Positions 62,532-64,000 of a stretch of DNA of 64,000 nt are shown here, one piece after another (within the stretch, counting starts at the first letter, position 1; every line of letters begins with the position of its first letter). Location of the stretch: NCBI GenBank assembly GCA_018398815.1, contig CM031596.1, positions 64,671,766 through 64,735,765 of the forward strand, read 5' to 3'. Made by a program: the position numbers and the translations under genes. The DNA is from Conus ventricosus (lineage: Eukaryota; Mollusca; Gastropoda; Neogastropoda; Conidae). Under the pieces are notes generated by a model. It saw nothing but the letters and a program-made list of their open reading frames with translations. It searched no databases and was not told the origin of the DNA.

Positions 62532-63346
62532 ACCTTTCTTCTCCTTTTTTTTTTTTTTTTTTTTTATCTATCCACCATTACCACAACCATCACAAAGATA
62601 TCATACCATCCTAATAAACTAGACACACAACCCTATCATATCATACACACACACCTCCGCGTCCCTGACGCAACCCCCCCCCCCCCCCTCTGTTTCCTTT
62701 CCCATAATCCCCCTGGCCTCATGTCATTTCCGCCTTCATGGACATTAACGGATGAGTCATTTTTCATTCTCTTTTTTTGTTTTTCGTAGTTTGTACTGTC
62801 CCACATGTTAAATGTGATTTATTTTTTCGCCTGATGAAGACCCATTAGATAAAGCTCTGGCAAAGAACATCAGATCTCATCACTTCAGTGTCATTTGCTA
62901 GCATATTGAACATGCAACTCTGAGAATTTGAATGCCACTCAAAAAAAATTCTTTGCTCCCGATTTCTTTTTCTCATGGAAAAAAAAGTCTCTCATTTCCA
63001 ATTTTTGTTTTTGCTGAAATCTGTAAATTCAGTAATAAGTGGGAGTTCTGTTCATTTCTTGGGTAAGCAGTTGCATGTGTATATCGGTAAATAAAAATGA
63101 CATTCACAGATACCATAATTTCATGTTCAAGCACAAAAGCAAGAAAAAAACAAGACAAGAAAAGTCACCACAAGTCATACTGCCCGTGACTTACGGATGA
63201 GCAAAGCCGGGGCACACATGGAGTCAGCAGATTCAAAGGTGACCCACTTGTAGAAGACGAGGCCCACCAGGTAACCGAACAAACAGCCCAGAAAGATCAC
63301 CTCCGGGATGAACTCCACAAAGATGTTCAGGTACCTGCGGAAATGC
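40129..63346 (-). CDS. ATP6V0A1: V-type proton ATPase 116 kDa subunit a, C-terminal half (partial at right edge)
   Basis: Subunit a of the membrane V0 sector forms the proton half-channels of the V-ATPase. Exons on the - strand: 63195-63346, 59141-59238, 55931-56035, 53440-53505, 44192-44290, 43293-43410, 41397-41563, 40129-40231, about 300 residues of a family of roughly 830. Diagnostic stretches are [71 protein letters not shown] and [19 protein letters not shown] before the stop at 40129-40131. The Arg in [13 protein letters not shown] corresponds to the essential TM7 arginine of yeast Vph1 (R735). Exon phases agree except in the penultimate exon, which carries several indels. The N-terminal cytosolic domain lies beyond position 64000. 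The paralog number (A1 versus another) cannot be settled here; the symbol marks the family. Confidence 0.95.
40880..41345. repeat. Long CA-rich minisatellite-like tract
   Basis: CA runs of 12-24 bp alternate with CCCTTCCCAA or CCCTCCCCAA spacers, giving an irregular period of about 25-35 bp. The 195-212-residue frames across it are low complexity. It sits between the last two V-ATPase exons. Confidence 0.9.
41397..41563 (-). CDS. ATP6V0A1: V-ATPase subunit a penultimate exon, with frameshifts
   Basis: Between a clear acceptor (ttttcag) and a GT donor the exon carries recognisable pieces of the TM7-TM8 region in three frames: QLS, VLWSMVL and GLKM, then a VVFSVV segment, then LT and IAI, then MEG/GLSAFL and a final W split codon matching the next exon ([10 protein letters not shown]). 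It is 167 nt, against about 172 expected from the vertebrate protein, and contains an extra base after the first few codons, an in-frame TAG and further small deletions. Neighbouring exons are clean. Confidence 0.75.
41735..41890 (+). mobile_element. Probable retroelement tail with hairpin motif
   Basis: TTGAAGAAGACC...GGTCGAAC at 41779-41802 repeats the GACC/GGTC hairpin seen at 2241-2271 and 59966-59996. No coding part is attached. Confidence 0.3.
42419..42800 (+). repeat. Interspersed ~375-bp repeat (copy 3)
   Basis: It begins catgccctgctccatggtaacc, contains caactaagcaataatt, then accactgaac and gcggtgcagcacctcttc. It lies in the intron between the V-ATPase exons at 43293-43410 and 41397-41563. 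Confidence 0.6.
43771..43903. repeat. Tandem duplication, ~63-bp unit
   Basis: The unit ttatttattactcatcttcc...cactgaatataatatgaag occurs twice with few changes, in an intron of the V-ATPase gene. Confidence 0.85.
44430..44640. repeat. A-rich low-complexity tract
   Basis: Runs of A and tttaaaaa words; no unit longer than a few bases. Confidence 0.8.
45372..45596. repeat. Inverted repeat (fold-back), 67-bp arms
   Basis: Left arm 45372-45438 and right arm 45530-45596 are reverse complements with about four mismatches, around a 91-bp spacer. On the - strand the spacer contains CTGATGAAGAC and a GTCT, a relic of the hairpin motif found at the Penelope-type tails. Confidence 0.85.
46433..46715. 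repeat. Minisatellite, ~49-bp unit, ~5.5 copies
   Basis: Unit: ctgtactcgaatgc, tagtaagatttgactgtgt and cctagccttacaaca, repeated five times with single-base variants and a decayed sixth. In a V-ATPase intron. Confidence 0.92.
46720..49270. other. V-ATPase intron, repeat-poor part
   Basis: No exon recognised. A (GT)n microsatellite lies at 48270-48385. Confidence 0.5.
49278..49508 (-). mobile_element. Possible LINE 3'-terminal fragment
   Basis: The frame ends [32 protein letters not shown], similar in layout to the RSFFP...WN.LP..V..A.S...FK..L tail of CR1/Jockey-like LINEs, though the WN.LP core is absent. Weak call. Confidence 0.35.
49967..51415. repeat. Minisatellite, 46-47-bp unit, ~30 copies, with higher-order structure
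   Basis: Unit: actgagatggggttgacag, ctagttaggttgacagatt, aaacagaa. Variant units carry gttcacaactaggtacattg (50353, 50491, 50628), spaced 138 and 137 bp, so three units form one higher-order block there. The right half is dominated by aataga/gttaacagacactgagatag variants. It lies in the intron between V-ATPase exons 44192-44290 and 53440-53505. Confidence 0.95.
51420..53439. other. V-ATPase intron, right part
   Basis: Nothing recognised beyond low-grade sequence. Frames at 52183-52754 have no known motif. Confidence 0.4.
54735..54900 (+). mobile_element. Degenerate tRNA-like SINE head
   Basis: gtgcggcagtgaggatgtaatgg followed 45 bp on by ccacggttcagatc gives weak box A and box B positions. 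Downstream tgggacaggtttttcc resembles SINE body. Divergent. Confidence 0.4.
56235..56320 (-). mobile_element. tRNA-like SINE head
   Basis: On the - strand: ggtgcctgagtggctcag, ttggttagaatactgaattt, with a decayed box B (aagtcccgg). It lies near the V-ATPase exon at 55931-56035. Confidence 0.45.
56495..56600. repeat. Tandem duplication, ~54-bp unit
   Basis: gatgtctgtttcctctccat and the following gggcattatttccctttgaa occur twice in succession. Confidence 0.9.
56985..57065 (-). mobile_element. tRNA-like SINE remnant
   Basis: On the - strand, ggcagcagtagtgaagagtgc with ttgggttcaagtc downstream suggests box A/box B remains, related to the copy at 54735. Confidence 0.35.
57250..57400. repeat. Compound CA/CT microsatellite
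   Basis: (CA)n, (CT)n and (CA)n follow one another without break. Confidence 0.9.
57923..57957. repeat. (AT)n microsatellite
   Basis: About 17 AT repeats, next to a short gtgtgaaagtgtgtgaa stretch. The rest of 57400-59140 shows only the interspersed repeat at 58301-58412. Confidence 0.95.
58301..58412 (+). repeat. ~110-bp interspersed repeat (third copy)
   Basis: Matches 38721-38835 and 39046-39157 (tttgttctgtgtgctc, gatttggtgtggtaagcag, gtgggagcaagagtta). Confidence 0.6.
59962..59999 (-). ncRNA. Hammerhead-ribozyme-like motif in Penelope 3' region
   Basis: On the - strand: CGC, CTGATGA (59990-59996), an A, a GACC/GGTT hairpin with GAAGT loop, GAAA (59972-59975), then ATGCATC (59966-59972), which can form a two-pair stem, and GTG, which can pair with the leading CGC. 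This is the order of a hammerhead (CUGANGA, stem II, GAAA, stem III, UH, stem I), with one unpaired A and short stems. Penelope-like elements are known to carry hammerhead motifs. Activity is unproven. Confidence 0.4.
60258..60333. repeat. A-run, (GT)n and G-run within the left Penelope arm
   Basis: The matching T-run, (CA)n and C-run lie at 62493-62565 in the right arm. Their lengths differ, which accounts for part of the arm length difference. Confidence 0.9.
60512..61402 (-). CDS. Penelope-like element protein, C-terminal part (left arm)
   Basis: Open on the - strand from 61402 to the stop at 60512, about 296 codons with no break. It begins [22 protein letters not shown] (cut here: [22 protein letters not shown]) from the RT thumb, then [14 protein letters not shown] and FFTNRGYP. 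A cysteine linker follows ([10 protein letters not shown]), then the GIY-YIG nuclease domain: [19 protein letters not shown] with [12 protein letters not shown]. Penelope-like elements use this nuclease for integration. The RT palm is missing, so the copy cannot move itself. Confidence 0.88.
   Translation of the reverse strand, partial: LEEGLLKTSIFYKPTDAHAYLDYSSSHNPHTKDSIPYSQFLRLRRLCSSEEDFTIQAAKMSQFFTNRGYPSSIINAALRRTIAVSRTSALDTQHPTKTDRPTAYLLYHPHTLPICRILKSNWHIVHNHKPAFHTKPMITFKRDKNLKDLVRSSLNRTTATPPGTHPCSKPNCKICPLTKPDTILQGPKNSFTVKRTFSCQSRNIIYAIHCQLCGKIYIGETSRTLETRIAEHLADIRHHRPKPVALHFNHTQHNIDHVKVMALWQSQSDSFERTTQESHLISKLGTLHPQGINIQQ
61417..62310 (+). pseudogene. Penelope-like element protein, C-terminal part (right arm, one nonsense codon)
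   Basis: Same content as the left arm, with a TAG near 61780 where the left arm has Trp (SNWHIV), one extra Leu codon (KDLLVRSS versus KDLVRSS) and a handful of silent or single-residue changes. The GIY-YIG part after the stop is open to 62310. Confidence 0.88.
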
Positions 63347-63579
63347 CTGTAACACACAGAAGACTGGGCCTCAGGAGAAACATGCAGGAGGCTGGGTCAA
63401 AGGAGAGGAACGGCAGGTATGACTTGCAGCATGAAAAAACAACAACAAGTTAAATAAAACAGCAGGTATGATATGCAGCATGAAAAAAAAACAACGAAAA
63501 GTAAAATAAAGTTCATGGGTACACTGCTGTTTTTAAATGGACATGGTGGCACCCTTTAGACAGAGATGCTTACTCACAC

Positions 63580-63582
63580 CAG

Positions 63583-63615
<33 letters not shown>

Positions 63616-63630
63616 TCTCTCACTCTCTCA
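63580..63630. repeat. (CT)n microsatellite
   Basis: CT repeats with short CA interruptions, just right of the V-ATPase exon at 63195-63346 in the next intron. Confidence 0.95.
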
Positions 63631-63825
63631 TAAAGTGATGTCCTCCCTTGATTCCTGTCCTTCCTTTCACCCTCCATTTTCAAGGACAACTCTTCAACAT
63701 ATCAAAGCAATTAACAAATACCAAGGATGCATATACATATACATCACGACCATTAGTTACTGGTGCCATGGCCTTGAAAGGGTAATCCTGAATGTGGCTC
63801 TTTTGACAATAATGCTACTGAGAGA

Positions 63826-63830
63826 GTACT

Positions 63831-63915
<85 letters not shown>

Positions 63916-63960
63916 GAGATAGAGACAGAGAGAGAGAGAGAGACAGAGAGAGAGAGAAAA
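63826..63960. repeat. (GA)n microsatellite
   Basis: Long GA array near the window edge, in an intron of the V-ATPase gene. Confidence 0.95.
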
Positions 63961-64000
63961 AGGAGAGGGAGATGGGGGCTGGCCCAGGGGAGGAAGGTTA

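Larger units (their letters stand above)
59830..62854. mobile_element. Inverted pair of truncated Penelope-like elements
   Basis: Arms 59986-61402 and 61417-62840 are near-identical reverse complements around a 14-base spacer (61403-61416). Each carries the C-terminal part of a Penelope-like RT with a GIY-YIG endonuclease, facing outward. The left copy continues past its arm to about 59861. The exact 14-mer cccattagataaag lies outside both ends (59830-59843, 62841-62854), suggesting a target duplication around the whole unit. It lies in the intron between the two rightmost V-ATPase exons. Confidence 0.85.

Overview
The window is animal nuclear DNA, most likely from a mollusc and probably a marine gastropod. 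The evidence is short conserved exons split by kilobase introns, very dense (CA/GT)n and (CT/GA)n microsatellites, tRNA-headed SINEs ending in an (ATT)n tail, and a mix of LINE, Ty3/Gypsy, Penelope-like, hAT and piggyBac relics. The species cannot be named from the sequence alone.

Two conserved genes lie tail to tail. On the + strand, 10433-33246 holds the whole coding region of COP9 signalosome subunit 1 (GPS1/CSN1). I place it on 12 exons, including a nine-codon first exon at 10433-10459, for a protein of about 479 residues. On the - strand, from beyond the right edge to 40129, lie eight exons of the C-terminal membrane half of V-ATPase V0 subunit a (ATP6V0A type). The N-terminal half is outside the window. 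The two genes have unrelated jobs (cullin deneddylation and proton translocation), and nothing suggests they work together.

Layout. 1-10.3 kb: repeats, microsatellites, two degenerate LINE fragments (3.4-4.4 kb and 5.1-6.2 kb, both - strand) and a decayed Ty3/Gypsy element with a 3' LTR (6.5-9.9 kb). 10.4-33.2 kb: GPS1, whose introns carry a SINE split by a 4.7-kb RNase-H-bearing LINE, a piggyBac-type relic and two hAT-type relics. 33.2-40.1 kb: intergenic, with SINEs and a third hAT-type relic. 40.1-64 kb: the V-ATPase gene, whose introns hold a 1.4-kb minisatellite with higher-order structure, a 67-bp-armed fold-back, LINE and SINE remnants and a 2.85-kb inverted pair of truncated Penelope-like elements.

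The most notable observations are: the inverted Penelope-like pair bounded by a 14-bp direct repeat; a hammerhead-like RNA motif at Penelope-type tails with one apparently compensatory base-pair change; three related hAT-type elements each bounded by 6-bp direct repeats; the LINE-in-SINE nest with a 13-bp target duplication whose SINE tail abuts a GPS1 splice acceptor; and small indels in two otherwise conserved exons (GPS1 exon 8 and the penultimate V-ATPase exon), which may be assembly errors or real lesions. No computation was run; all calls come from reading the sequence.
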